Below the pieces are notes generated by a model. It did no database searches. It was not told the origin of the DNA and saw only the letters and a list, made by a program, of their open reading frames with translations. The position numbers and the translations under genes were made by a program. From contig OW569353.1 of the NCBI GenBank assembly GCA_937625935.1, positions 1 through 64,000 on the forward strand: 64,000 nucleotides of DNA, written 5' to 3'. Position 1 is the first letter of the stretch. Each line of letters begins with the position of its first letter. The stretch is from Tetramitus jugosus (taxonomy: Eukaryota > Heterolobosea > Eutetramitea > Acrasida > Vahlkampfiidae). Below are positions 8,993 to 19,380 of the stretch, piece by piece.

Positions 8993-9204
8993 ATTTGTTA
9001 TAATAGAGATCCTGTAGTTCCAGATTATTAGGACCTCGTCATATTACTCCTAGTTTGTTGATATTCAACAACAAACAAAATGATAGGTCGCTTGTTCAAG
9101 TACACAGGAGATATGCTGCTCGTGCGCCGCAATCCTCTTAAATTCCCTGAGGTGACGGTGGTTGGAACGTCTTCTTTGACGATCTGCGCTTTGTCTTCGA
9201 TCTT

Positions 9205-10960
9205 ATGGATATGCTTCCGCTGCATGAGTTGTATCAACTCAAGCAGATCTCTCGTTGGTTCAACCGCTGTGTGTTCATTTATCTACACTCTGAGCGCATG
9301 AATCGTCGCAGAGCACTGCACGAACACATCGGGGCAATTGACGTAATGCTGATGCCTGGGCGTGATAAACATACCTCAGTTGGAGCTGATGCATTCGTAC
9401 TCAGAGCCCTCATTGGAACTCAGACAACCCATTTAACACTTGAAGAAGGATGTTGCAGTAGTCAGGTTCAGAGAGATTTGTGTGTACCACGTGATATGTG
9501 TGTCTTTGTGAATGGGAAGCAGAATTCGTGCATTACAGATTCTGACTTGTTCCCTGATGTCAGCCAAACATACAAGTATTTTGTTCTCATGAAGGCCGGT
9601 GGTTGGAGAGAACGCTCTCGAAAATCAAAAACACGTTACTTTTACTCTGGTGACCAGATGGTGAACACGGAGACCAAACGATTCGTGGTGCTTGCTGATG
9701 AGAGAGCACGTATTGCCAATCTCATCACACTCAACAGAGGCACTCACAAGACCACTGGCCTGTGTTACGTGGGCATTTTTGGCCAGATTATTGAACCACC
9801 GAACGTCAGGGACGGTACCGTCCTTGTGGCACAGGATCAAAATACGCCACTGATGTTCCTCATCCGGACACACGGTACCGTCAAAAAACTGAGCCTGGAA
9901 AAGTGTGTTGCTGACTTGTCTGTTCGATCCTTCATCGGCTATCGTATGCGTGAAGTGAGAGGGTCTTCGCTTGAGACCATCCAACTCACTCAATTTGGAC
10001 ACGGACTTCGTGAACTTGATCTCTCCAACACAACTCTCAATAACACTGACCGTTCCATTCACATCTGGAGGAAGTATGCCTGTCCGGTGTGAATGGAATC
10101 GACGATATGCATGTGCGCATGATATTTAAGATGCTGGTTCTTCTGGAGAAGCTCGATGTTAGCCGCTGCTCTGGCGTTACAGCAAAATTGTTCCTCCGGC
10201 GGAGGATGAACACCTACGAACTTGTACAGGATCCATTGGCAAGCTCAGATACAGTTAGATCCGTTTTTGAATGCAACTACAGACGAGCTCTGGCTTACCA
10301 AAGTCCATGGGCCAAGGGAGAGTGTTCAGATGCCACGAATCTGCGTCGCTTCTTTGCTAACAAATCTCTCTCATCTGGGTGGCTAGAAGGTAGAGGATTC
10401 TTCCAGAAGTTAGTTTGGGTTCCCCTCATCTCACCAGCCTATACCTTTCCGGATCTCTGTGTAGATCGCTGTTTCCAATTCTGAATTCATGCAACAAACT
10501 GAACATTGTACACTTGGACAATCCAACTTACTCGTGGGTTTTGAACAATGCACATGTGAAGACAGTATGTATGTATGCTCCACACCTCGAGGTGTTGAAC
10601 CTGGCTGGTTGTACTGGATTGAATTTGAGTGCTGTGTACTACATTTCCCAATACGCGAAACATCTGAGACATCTAGATCTGAGCAACAATCCAAACATGA
10701 CATCGTCAGTCATTTCCATTCTGATGACTGGAGAAGAACACAGGCCATACAAACTCAAAGAGATGTGTGCAAGAGCGAACGCTATCGCTCATATATCTGA
10801 CAACCAAACAGAAGAAAAAGGTGCCATCCCGGAGAATCCACTGCTCAGACTAAGACACCTCAATCTGATTCTCTTGACAGGATGTTCTGAAGTCAACAAG
10901 AACGAACTCGGTATTGTTGCCAGTTTCGACATGTACAAGCACATCTCGGTTGTGGTTTAA
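9205..10960 (+). pseudogene. F-box/leucine-rich-repeat protein broken by frameshifts
   Basis: An F-box-like N-terminus (DLMDMLPLHELYQLKQISRW) is followed by leucine-rich repeats in three successive frames: 9205-10092, then 10089-10484, then 10415-10960. Repeat signatures include LRELDLSNTTL, LEKLDVSRCSGVT, LTSLYLSGSL, LEVLNLAGCTGL and LRHLDLSNNPNMT. The first break is near 10065 and the second near 10410. In both places the LRR pattern resumes at once in the new frame, so these are single indels rather than introns. The frame holding the F-box is open upstream to about 9152 without an ATG, so the 5' end may be damaged too. F-box/LRR proteins select substrates for SCF ubiquitin ligases and are common in amoebae and in their large DNA viruses. 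Confidence 0.7.
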
Positions 10961-10961
10961 T

Positions 10962-11165
10962 TTATTTGGATGGTGTAAAACAGAACACAATGAAGATGAT
11001 TAACATGGTGCAGATCGAGCTCGTATAGAAACACCAGATGTGACGCTCCCCTAAGTACGCAACGGTTAGCTCTCTGAGACCGGCGTACGAGTCATGTTGC
11101 ATGCTTGAGACAGTAATGTCCATCTGCTCGTGTAACTTGTAGTCGGATTCTTCTGGATGTTGCAT
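10962..11165 (-). CDS. Small putative tail-anchored membrane protein
   Basis: From the ATG at 11165 the product is 67 residues. The N-terminal 45 residues are polar and the last 20 form a single hydrophobic segment (CTMLIIFIVFCF) with a short basic tail, the layout of a tail-anchored protein. The 3' end abuts the stop of the F-box/LRR pseudogene, so the two genes converge with essentially no spacer. No family is recognised. An upstream frame extension lacks an ATG. Confidence 0.4.
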   Translation of the reverse strand: MQHPEESDYKLHEQMDITVSSMQHDSYAGLRELTVAYLGERHIWCFYTSSICTMLIIFIVFCFTPSK

Positions 11166-11262
11166 TTTGTGGGTTTGTTGTGGTACTTGAACAATAATGC
11201 CTGTTTCGCTCAATAAAGATCACTCTCTAACGCTCTACGTTTGAACGAGAAACACAAGCAAC

Positions 11263-11889
11263 ATGACAGAAGAAGCCCGTAGCTTATATGATGCATATTG
11301 CCTCCGACTTTCACGAGATCCTGTATGTGTCGGTCGTCTAGTCAGTCTTTGGTTCCAATACCCTTTATTCGTGACATGCGAACCGTGTGTAACGAGACCG
11401 GAGCTTACAAGGGAGATGTCCAAGTTTCGGCTTTGTGGCACGGACGTGCTCTCTATATCTGACGGTAGAAGTGATATATTTGCACACTTCCTCGAATACG
11501 TGCTGTTCGGAACAGTCGACCTGAGTGTAGACAGTGACGGAGTATATCTTGACGAAGATCGAGTTCTCTTTGTTCCTATCACTGAGATGCAGCTGTATGA
11601 TTCGCCAGAGAGCAATGACTTAAGTGAAGTAATAGCAATCTACAAGCAGTGGATTGAGCGAAATTCGGAGTTCTTCGAAAACCGAGCTCACGTCATTTAC
11701 CAGTGTTCGTATCGAGAGTACAAGGGAAACAGGTGCGTCAATGGCAGACCGCGAATGTTACCCGTGGAGTTAGTGTGGGCTGTGTGTGTCTCTTTCCTTG
11801 TGTTCATTCAACGAGAAGTGCGCATAGCGTGGGGATTCTACTGGTTACAATCATCTAACCTATCGTTGTTCCAGAGAAAAAGAGTTTAG
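11263..11889 (+). CDS. Unknown protein, upstream partner of a possible -1 frameshift pair
   Basis: This 208-residue ORF starts after a GAGAAACACAAGCAAC leader like those of the VRR-NUC and M13 genes. No domain is recognised. Residues about 55-115 are acidic and strand-rich. Near the C-terminus is a hydrophobic segment (VELVWAVCVSFLVFIQ) that could be a membrane helix. Its stop is two bases before the next ATG. The following ORF lies in the -1 frame and is already open for about 30 bases before that ATG, so the two may be one protein split by a mutation or by recoding at the A-rich GAAAAAG. Confidence 0.45.
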   Translation: MTEEARSLYDAYCLRLSRDPVCVGRLVSLWFQYPLFVTCEPCVTRPELTREMSKFRLCGTDVLSISDGRSDIFAHFLEYVLFGTVDLSVDSDGVYLDEDRVLFVPITEMQLYDSPESNDLSEVIAIYKQWIERNSEFFENRAHVIYQCSYREYKGNRCVNGRPRMLPVELVWAVCVSFLVFIQREVRIAWGFYWLQSSNLSLFQRKRV

Positions 11890-11891
11890 TG

Positions 11892-12287
11892 ATGCACATT
11901 GTGGACAAGGTGATGGAAGAGAAGAGGATGATGCAGGTGAATGCGTTGTCCTCTGACGAGTACCGGGACTTACAAATTCTTCAGGACGAATGTATCACTG
12001 AAGTGTACAACGGAATCGTTTCCTCGCTGACCACGGCGTTCATGCGCCGCTCTTCTGTTCGGGACTTGGATCCCAACTACGCCACAAGATTGGCGATCAT
12101 GCGCACGGTGACGTGTAAACTAGAAGACTTGGCTATGGAACACACGAACTCGATTTCGCTGACAAAACCTCAGGCAAATCACGTGTCTCAAGAGTGGACA
12201 AGGGTACAAAGAACAGTAATGCAGCAAAAAGACAGGGCTATCTCCTTTATGGATGATAAGTACGGCATCTTCAGCCGGTTTTGGTGA
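11892..12287 (+). CDS. Unknown helical protein, downstream partner
   Basis: From the ATG at 11892 this gives 131 residues, largely helical and charged (MHIVDKVMEEKRMMQ at the N-terminus), with no recognised domain or membrane segment. In a eukaryote a downstream ORF with a 2-bp gap is not expected to be translated on its own, which supports reading it as the C-terminal part of the 11263 product or as a broken remnant. Codon use looks similar to the preceding ORF. Confidence 0.45.
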   Translation: MHIVDKVMEEKRMMQVNALSSDEYRDLQILQDECITEVYNGIVSSLTTAFMRRSSVRDLDPNYATRLAIMRTVTCKLEDLAMEHTNSISLTKPQANHVSQEWTRVQRTVMQQKDRAISFMDDKYGIFSRFW

Positions 12288-12297
12288 TTTAAACTGA

Positions 12298-12802
12298 AGC
12301 CATTCTCAAAAGTTCCGCTGTCATTTCATTAAGATCGTCCAAGAACTTGCACATGGTACGATTGTTATTCAAATCTTTACTGGTGGGCTCACCAGTAAGG
12401 GCAATAAGTGACACATCGTTCTTTTACGCCGTGTTGAGTAATCCATACCAATCGACACTCAAGTTCTCTTTCCTTCATGGTCTGTATTTCGACGAGAGAA
12501 GAGAATGAATCATCAATGTAGTACAGACCTTCGAGGTATTGAATCACCAACAGGATTGAGACCTGGTGTTGAAGATTGGCAAGCAAGTTTTGGGTGAAGA
12601 ATTGACTCCTGAGTTTGAAAACAAAAGTGGCACTCTGCTTGGTGAGCAAATCTTGATACAAATTCCTTGATTTTCTGAAATTCTCCTGTTGAGAACTCAC
12701 CCGAGGCCCAACAGAACTTGAGATGTAAAATATTCCCTTGCAACAATTGCGCCAAAAATTCCATTTTTCAGATTTTCCTGAGTTTGTTCCTGTCAGCAAC
12801 AA
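12298..12802 (-). pseudogene. Decayed unknown gene with frameshifts and an in-frame stop
   Basis: Minus-strand segments that look protein-coding occur in successive frames: about 12764-12560 (helical, Phe/Gln-rich), about 12530-12470 (YYIDDSFSSLVEIQTMKEREL) and 12440-12298 (KNDVSLIALTGEPTSKDLN, ending in an amphipathic helix). The last has a TAA immediately upstream in frame. Conserved-looking sequence across broken frames suggests a dead gene. No family is recognised, and part could be chance. Confidence 0.3.
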
Positions 12803-12835
12803 AAGTTCTAAAAAAACAACATAAAAGATCTCAGG

Positions 12836-13518
12836 ATGTCCATTCTTTCCAAAAAATGGTTTTGGTACCCTTTGGCCATAATCTTACTTGCAGTAATTTT
12901 CAAAGAGCAGTTGGAAACATGCATGCGGGTATGCCCCCAGAACAACTACGAGTACCAAGCAACAGCCACAAAGGAACAAGAAAGAGAAGTGTTTGTCAAA
13001 TCTCAACAGCTGCAAGAAGAAACAGAGGAAGAACGAACTCATCGAGAGTACAAAGATATTGCCCGCCAATTGCGAAAGAAGAGGCGAGAGAGGCAGCGGT
13101 CCGAAGAAGCTCGGATTTTACCCAGAAGGACAATGTTTGCCTGTGTGGGCGACATCGTGCGAAGTGTCACGCATTTGCTGCCTTGCTGTCAGACAACCGC
13201 TTGTCAAGGCAAGACGTGACACTGAACTTATCGAGCGCTCAGCTGTGATTCACTCACAACGAAACCAGCAAACAAGTCAACGCTTTGCGTGATTTGGAAA
13301 CAAAGAACCGTCAAATCAGAATATTCTTCACCCATAAAGTAAAGTGTTTTAACAATGAACTGGCCAGACGTCTACGTGCCGAATGCACCCAAAAACATTT
13401 CCAACAACCCATGTTTGATTTCGAGTACCACAAGAAGATGACGGGGATCGCGAGCCCAGTCCAAAGTTTTGAATCGCCAACAGAGATTGATTCCCTGGTT
13501 TGGGGAGTGAAGGATTGA
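12836..13518 (+). pseudogene. Broken membrane-anchored coiled-coil protein
   Basis: An ATG at 12836 opens a frame with a short N-terminal hydrophobic anchor (FWYPLAIILLAVIF), two Cys, and a Glu/Gln/Arg-rich coiled coil (residues about 45-95). The frame loses sense near 13190. Plausible continuation follows in a second frame (ARRDTELIERSAVIHSQRNQ, to 13292) and then a third (13288-13518, LRDLETKNRQIRIFF onward). At least two indels are needed. No homologue is recognised. Confidence 0.45.
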
Positions 13519-14858
13519 TTCCAAGCTCTGAAGCACAAGATAGTGATTTCAAGGTGTTGAAAATAAGAAAGTTGGCGAAGCCTGGCGCTTGGAGAAAGAG
13601 CTGAAAACGCCAAGCCAGGCTTTGCAATTTTCAGAGTTGGTGATCGAGTGACAATCGAGTGTCAAAGATTGTGCTTTGCAACCAACAAGGCGTCACACCA
13701 AGGATGGATTGTGCTTTGCAATCTCGGGTCTACAACAACGAGCAGGATTGATTTTGCAATCAAGGATGGATTTAACAATGGTTTCGAGGCGAAGCCAAGC
13801 ACTTGGGACAGAAACGAGGGACACTCTGATGATCAACCACTCGAAGGTACAACCACCGGTTTGTCACAAGACAATCGCAATCCTGTCAGGTTTCGAAGCA
13901 CTGAACAATTCAACCCTGTAAGGTTTTGTGATCACGTGAGGTTTGGATCATCAACAAGGTTTGGATCATTTATTTAGGAGGTGTTGTTCTGATAAAGAAA
14001 TCAATTGTTATTGAACTTCCTATCAAAGAGGTTGGTGTAACCCGCAGGTGTAAGGATCGGTAGATACCTGATAGACAGGCTGCGGAACTGTTGTAGATTT
14101 ATTTGGCGGAGAAATCTCGGCCACACAACGATTTTTTTGCGATACAAACAAAACATGAAGATTAAAGCAGTATCGTCACCAACCGCCGCCTCCTCAGGTC
14201 CTTACTAGTAATGATATTGTTCTCCATTTGTCCTATGTGTTGGTTGAAGAAACAATAATAGATGTATACACAAGTTTTTATTCGTTTGTTTTGTGGCTTT
14301 GTTTGTTGGGCTTTGTTGATGAGTGTGTGAAAGCACCTTCTTATACCACACGTTCATGTTTCTCTCATTTGACCTCATTTTGTTCACACGCTCACTTTTC
14401 TCATATCTGACCACTTTTTGGCCACACGTTTCTCTTATGTAACTTTTCAAGTTTTCCCTACAATTTTTCATACGAACTGTGTGAATAGGGTGTGTGATAT
14501 AGAAGATTCATGACAAAAACTCACATACCGCATTCACTTGCTTTCGATGATAGAGTGGCAGTGTCACAGTCATCACAAGATTAAGGGTTGGATTCTGATA
14601 TAACAAGCAGAAAGAAAGTGAGTGTCAATCAACAACATTTCGATGAATAAAGACATATCCAATGATTTTTGTTTGTTGTTCCTTTTAGTTTTGTTGAAGC
14701 GGGTGGATTGACAACCCTGCTAAAACCCGGTTAGGAGCTGAACTGACAAATCATGAACAATGGACCAAATGAATGCTTAAACCGAGATCTAGATGAAAAA
14801 CAACAAAGTATCCCCATCGAGAGATTGAGTTATTGTTTGCTCCATAGTCAAAAGGGCC
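13519..14858. other. Repeat-rich non-coding subtelomeric DNA
   Basis: No credible gene is seen. Degenerate short repeats are present: GGATGGATT with GTGCTTTGCAA around 13667-13770, and AGGTTTGGATCA-like units around 13885-13970. A long hairpin at about 13579-13619 has arms GCCTGG-GCTTGG and CCAAGCCAGGC around an 18-base loop. Around 14220-14480 there are T-rich tracts only. Confidence 0.5.
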
Positions 14859-14872
14859 ATGGCTTACGTGAT

Positions 14873-14931
14873 AACCCAAACCCCACCCGCGAGGGTGATG
14901 GCTTCCATTCTTTGGTTTGGGTTTAAGAGTG
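14873..14931. repeat. Pair of opposed interstitial telomere motifs
   Basis: A CCCAAACCCC tract at about 14873-14883, preceded by GGCTTACGTGATAA, faces a GGTTTGGGTTT tract at 14920-14931. The flank GCTTACGT is shared with the innermost interstitial tract at 3035. The region from about 3.06 to 14.87 kb, which holds the nuclease genes, is therefore bracketed by the same kind of telomere-like junction. Confidence 0.55.
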
Positions 14932-15016
14932 CAGTGCTCATGTGCTTTTCGCTCTCCTTATCCTTATTTTTTTTATTTGAGGTAGCCAACAGCCAAGCTG
15001 GCCACAAGCGTAAAAC

Positions 15017-15739
15017 TCAATTCAGAGTTGGCCAAACGTATGAAAATTTTATTGAGGCAAGAGTTGTTCTCTCTTCCTGGCGATTCATTGGCTTGCGATG
15101 ACCATGGAATGACCAAACCATCAAGAGGAGCGACAACCCTAACCAAGTAAGTGAACATGGGATGGCAGCAAAGCGAATTAGCTTGAGTATCAAAGGCAGA
15201 GTATTCGTGACTGGCAGACCAAACACTGACATAAATGCAAACACAAAAATCACCAGTCATCCAGAGCAGTACCAACAATCAGCCACAAGAAGAAGATGAT
15301 CATTCGAACCACAGAGTTGCTCAAGCCAGCAGATGAAGGAAACCATATGCAGTAGACTACCCAGAATGGTTTCTCAACAACAAACACAAGCAGAGATGCG
15401 AAGGCAGTAGCCATCAAAGACCTCGACACCGCTTCACTTGCTGTTTTTACAGCATTTGATAAGAATTGTAGGTTTAACGTCGGCGGAGTCGATGATTTTT
15501 GCAGAGTAGTCATCAAATCCAGCACTCTTCTGTTGAGAAGAAGAAGATGTAGATGACTTCAAATTGACACTGGCGCGATTCGGGTTCACATCCTCTGTAA
15601 AATCAAAGAATGAAGTCGCATTGGACGATGTTCTTGCTCTAGTGACTTCAATCTTTGCTGGATTGTGAATCAATTTCTGAATGGGTTGTGGCTCTGGCAA
15701 ATCAGAATCAAAGTTCAGGGTTGTTCTGGATGATGGCAA
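15017..15739 (-). pseudogene. Broken multipass membrane protein
   Basis: Three minus-strand frames follow one another. 15739-15434 is polar and Ser-rich. 15525-15250 has two hydrophobic segments (MATAFASLLVFVV and MIIFFLWLIVG). 15253-15017 has two more (FVFAFMSVFGL and LTWLGLSLLLMVW). Joining them gives a sensible protein with a disordered N-terminus and about four membrane helices, but two frameshifts are required and no GT-AG introns bridge them. The 5' end overlaps the 3' end of the TspO gene by about 30 bp on the same strand. Family unknown. Confidence 0.45.
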
Positions 15740-16208
15740 TGTTCAAGTACGTTGCAAAAAGTGTCCATCCCAGATAGGGCACCATCAGCTTAACTGAATT
15801 CACCGAATTCTTTGCGAACGAGAACATGGTCAAGATTATGAAGGAATTAAGAGCGAGAACTACAGCCAGGGCCTTCTTCGGGTTCTTTTGCTTGAAGAAC
15901 ACAGCTGACCAATAGAAGTTCAGGAAAAGTTGTGAAATGAAGAAAATCGTACCTGATGCAATGTTCTTCTTTGCCTTTTTCATCTGGCGGATCCACATGG
16001 CCAATGCTACACCCATCAACGAGTAAAGAATTGTCCATACAACCGGAAAAATCCAGCCAGGCGGGAACCATTTGTTCTTCTTGAGGACTTGAAACCATTC
16101 CTGTGATTCCTCTCTGGAGATGTAGAGCAAGGAGTACGCTGTGGATAACAACAACGGAGCTGCAGCTATGGCAATTTGATGTAGAGCGATCATGTTTGTT
16201 CTTTGCAT
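15708..16208 (-). CDS. TspO/MBR family membrane protein (translocator protein homologue)
   Basis: The product is 166 residues from the first ATG; a longer frame upstream begins only at GTG. The size fits the TspO/MBR family. Five hydrophobic segments are visible. Family signatures are present: the WFPP-GW motif leading into helix 2 (PPGWIFPVVWTILYSLMG), the FYWSAVFF helix, and the C-terminal helix YLGWTLFATYLNIAI followed by Asn. TspO proteins bind porphyrins and sterol-type ligands and sit in the outer mitochondrial membrane in animals or in bacterial and plant endomembranes. This is the only gene of the 15-20 kb stretch with a recognised family that looks whole. Whether it is expressed is unknown. 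Confidence 0.85.
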   Translation of the reverse strand: MQRTNMIALHQIAIAAAPLLLSTAYSLLYISREESQEWFQVLKKNKWFPPGWIFPVVWTILYSLMGVALAMWIRQMKKAKKNIASGTIFFISQLFLNFYWSAVFFKQKNPKKALAVVLALNSFIILTMFSFAKNSVNSVKLMVPYLGWTLFATYLNIAIIQNNPEL

Positions 16209-16272
16209 CCGATTGATCGGAGATCTGGGACTAAATGATGATGCCTCCACCCGCAGCTGTTTTTAGAATTTT

Positions 16273-16801
16273 GTTGTAGACTGAGGAGAATTAACATGAC
16301 ATATGAGAATGAACAAACTGTGGATGAGAAAAAATGTTTCTCAAATAACAAGGCTCTGAGAGTCGGATCGCCCATCGTCATACTAAACACTTGCGCACAA
16401 TTCTCAGAGCAGTAGCAGATGGCATAAACTTCTCCACCCATGGATCGAATATCCTTCAAACAATCATTGACCTGTCTCAGATACAATGGACAATTGCCAC
16501 ACCAAGTTCCACGATAGAAGAAGAGAACAGTGAATTTGGAGAGAGGAGCAATGGTTTGCACCCATTTATCCCTCTTCTTCTTTCGTGCGAGTTTCAGTTT
16601 TTCATCCTTCTGCTTGCACCTCGTGCACTCACCATCTACAGTGGTAGAGTACTCTGGATGACCACAGTCAACATTCTTAATCAACTTGCAAGCATCCAAA
16701 GTTCCGAACAATATCGGTACAGCACTTCCCATGTCGTTGTTTATCACCTGTTGAATCTTGTCATGTTTCAATTGAAGTTCGACAATCTTGTTTCTCAACA
16801 T
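16273..16801 (-). pseudogene. Truncated peroxiredoxin-like (AhpC/TSA) protein
   Basis: The minus-strand frame starting at the ATG at 16801 (open further upstream without an ATG) carries a Cys-rich insert (CTRCKQK). It also carries a thioredoxin-fold core typical of AhpC/TSA antioxidant proteins: VLFFYRGTWCGNCPLYLRQV with a CxxC in place of the usual single peroxidatic Cys, then MGGEVYAICYCS. After the GDPTLRALLF segment the sequence turns into unrelated hydrophobic residues and the conserved C-terminal strands are absent. The frame itself runs on into the TspO 5' region. A frameshift or deletion near 16350 is the simplest explanation; a lost exon is the alternative. Confidence 0.5.
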
Positions 16802-17035
16802 GTCAACTGCTTCACTTTCAGTGGTACCTGCATCAAGAATGAGCCGATTAAGTTGGTTCTGGGCTTGAATGATCTCATCCTCAGTTTTAGTAGCTTTACA
16901 ACATTGTAGTACGAGGTGATAACTGGTTGTTCATGGTTATTTGGGGCATGTGTTTTGGTTTGTGTTGTGTGGCTATGCCAGTGTCATCTAACTTCAAAAC
17001 GCCCGTTATGTGATTTACGGGTAAATACAGGCCAC

Positions 17036-18204
17036 ATGGAGCAGGCGAATCGAAGCAGCTCATCTTTTGCACCACTGATCATGTTTCATGACGCGAGTCA
17101 ACCACTCATCCAATTGCTGGGCAATGACTGGCAACAGTTGTCACAAAACTTGGATACCATTCGAAAGCTGACCATCACACCGGACGAGCAAGTGGCACTC
17201 AATAGTCAGCTGACCCAACTGGATCAAGTCAAGTCAGGGCAGCTCTTGGATTGTGAGCAAAAGAGTCAAAGCAGCTTGGCATCAGAAACGACCATTGCTC
17301 AATTGACAGACACTGTGCAGCAACTGTCTGAATCGACACGACAGCGGTCTGAGGCTGGACAACAATTGCACCAGGTTCGCCAACACTGAAAATTCAACTC
17401 TTGCTTTGCGCATCGAAGAGTTGGAGAGTCAGCTGTCCAAGTCAATGCCGAAGCTCAGCAAGTCAGGCTTGATGCAAGTCAACACTCGAGGCAACAACAA
17501 GAAACGATCGTGGTGCTTCAAGCCAGAATCGGTATCGCTGAACAGCAGTTGAGTCATAGCCAAGAAGCGCTTGCACAGGCACAGCGAGAAGCAGACCAAT
17601 GGAGGCTGCAATTGAATGAGGTCAAAAGCGAATTGACACAAGAGCGATCCAAGCAGGAGCGACATCAGACAGATCAGGAGCTCACCAGGCAATCGATGGA
17701 AGCATCCCTGAGCAACCAATGGACTGAGCACCAGAAAGAATTGTCTCAGTTGAGAGAACAGCAACAGCTTGACTTGGAGGCACTGCGCCAAGAGTTGACG
17801 GTTGTGCATCAACAACAAATCTCGAGTGAGTATAGTGCCACGAGGCAATGTCAATCCTTGTTGGAGCAAGCACAGGCAGACAAACAGTTGATGGAGCAAC
17901 GACTGAGCAGTGAACAAGCCAAGTTACTTGATGCCACCGATCTCATCACCCAACTCAAAAATAACATCTTGACTGGGACACAAGACACGGCAAGCCTCCA
18001 AATTCGACTCCAACTGGTAAGTAAACTTCACTTCAAGCAAGAGCAAACAACAAGTTTGGAGTATCAGCTTTCCTTGTTGAAACAGAGTGAGAAAAGGCCA
18101 GGGCAGAGAACACTCGCTCATTGACTCCACTCGATCAGCTTGCCTTGCAGGTAGATCGCTTGATCCAAAGCCTGATGATCGAAAAAGAGTTTGTTGCAAG
18201 GTAA
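17036..18204 (+). pseudogene. Gln-rich coiled-coil protein broken by several frameshifts
   Basis: Starting at the ATG at 17036, the sequence encodes a continuous Gln/Leu/Ser-rich heptad pattern spread over different frames. These are 17036-17389, about 17385-17450 (ALRIEELESQLSKS), about 17450-18095 (from AEAQQVRLDASQ onward) and about 18095-18204 (LDQLALQVDRLIQSLMIEKE). At least three single-base shifts are needed. The coiled coil is long and otherwise featureless, so the family cannot be named. Loss of frame without loss of heptad pattern suggests recent decay. Confidence 0.6.
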
Positions 18205-18664
18205 ATACCCTGGAGTTGGTAAGAGTCGCTCCTGGACGAGGAAGAAGAAGATGCAATCCGTAGCTTGGCAAATGATAGAGAATAAGAAGATTTGTTGGCT
18301 GATGTTCCGTTTCCCGACATTAAGGAAGCAACTAATTTGGCATAAGCATCATTCTCAATTTAAGTAGCAAAGGATCAAGCATCGTATGTGTAGAGATGCA
18401 AACCCAACACCACGAATAAAACGAGCCAAACAACAAAGACAACCAACAACAATTGACGGAATTTCGTTGCTCGATTAATTCACACCCAGAATCAAAGAGT
18501 TGTCGGGAGTTCATGAAGGAGAGAAACCACGTCAAATGGAGTTGAGTAACAATTTGGTGGAATTAACAGTTCAATACTTATCTATGCTCAAAGATCGAAA
18601 TTGAAGTACTCGGCCTACAGAATAATGGATATGTTCGTGAATTAGATTCAACGACAGAGAGTCT
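18205..18664. other. Non-coding, nothing recognised
   Basis: No gene, RNA or clear repeat is seen between the dead coiled-coil gene and the transposase remnant. Short frames here have no domain and no consistent composition. Confidence 0.4.
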
Positions 18665-19380
18665 ATGTTTGTCGTCGCAAAGTCAAACGGAGGAGCAGTA
18701 GTCACTGTCCATCCGAATTGCTTGAAGTGTAATTGTGTTCTCTATCAACACAGCAGATTTTGCTCTTGTATGTGTGCTCTTTCTAAATTGAGGAAGGACT
18801 ACAGTCAAATACGAACCATGGTCAAAAAGAACAAATCAACGTTAAAAGCGCTACTCAGTGCTGGATGTCAGCGGATTCTGTGTCTCCAGTATATGATCAT
18901 ACCTTAGCCAATTGTGGAGACGCTGAGGTTTTGATAGCAAAAGTCAAGTCTGCAAAGAAGTGTATTACAAATTGTCTCGGATTATTGCTACCTATTCCTT
19001 GGAAACCTAACTTGCCACAAGTATTCCAATACAAACCGATGATGATTTCCAGGGCACAAAGAAGCCACCACGATATTGATTCGACATCAGAAGAAAGCTT
19101 GGAATGATGCAAAGCTGTATGTAGATTTCTTACAACATTCATTGCCAGATGAAATCGTTGAACCCAAAAGGAGAAAAGACTATAAGATTCTAGTTGTTCA
19201 TGACAACGTGTAGTTCCACTTTGCCACACAACTCAGTGATCTATGCAAGAAGGATTATGGTACCTCATTGTTTACCGAATGCTACGGCTCTATACCAACC
19301 ATTCGATGAAACTCTACCAAGTCTGTCTAATCATCCAAGTGTGCTTTTGTATACTCCAGAGAGATTCAATGTTCCAGTAA
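18665..19380 (+). mobile_element. Decayed DDE-superfamily (pogo/Tigger-like) transposase
   Basis: Near 19080-19240 one frame reads KKAWNDAKLYVDFLQHSLP, then KILVVHDNV, a stop, and FHFATQLSDLC. This matches the LilDNaxxH core of DDE_1 transposases, with the second catalytic-type Asp. A different frame, 19194-19350, continues with MVPHCLPNATALYQPFDE, matching the LPxNxTxxLQPxD block that follows in the family. The upstream frames at 18665-19107 may be its N-terminal part (a Cys/His-bearing segment) but are too degraded to assign. At least one stop and one frameshift break it. An imperfect inverted repeat (ACCTAGTTTCAA / TTGAACTAGGT) lies at about 19384-19411 and could be part of an element end. 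Confidence 0.6.

Noticed and set aside
12718-13292. Longer overlapping plus-strand frames starting at 12718 and 12993 as separate genes
   Set aside because: They overlap each other and the better-supported anchored coiled-coil frame; only pieces look coding, which fits a frameshifted pseudogene.
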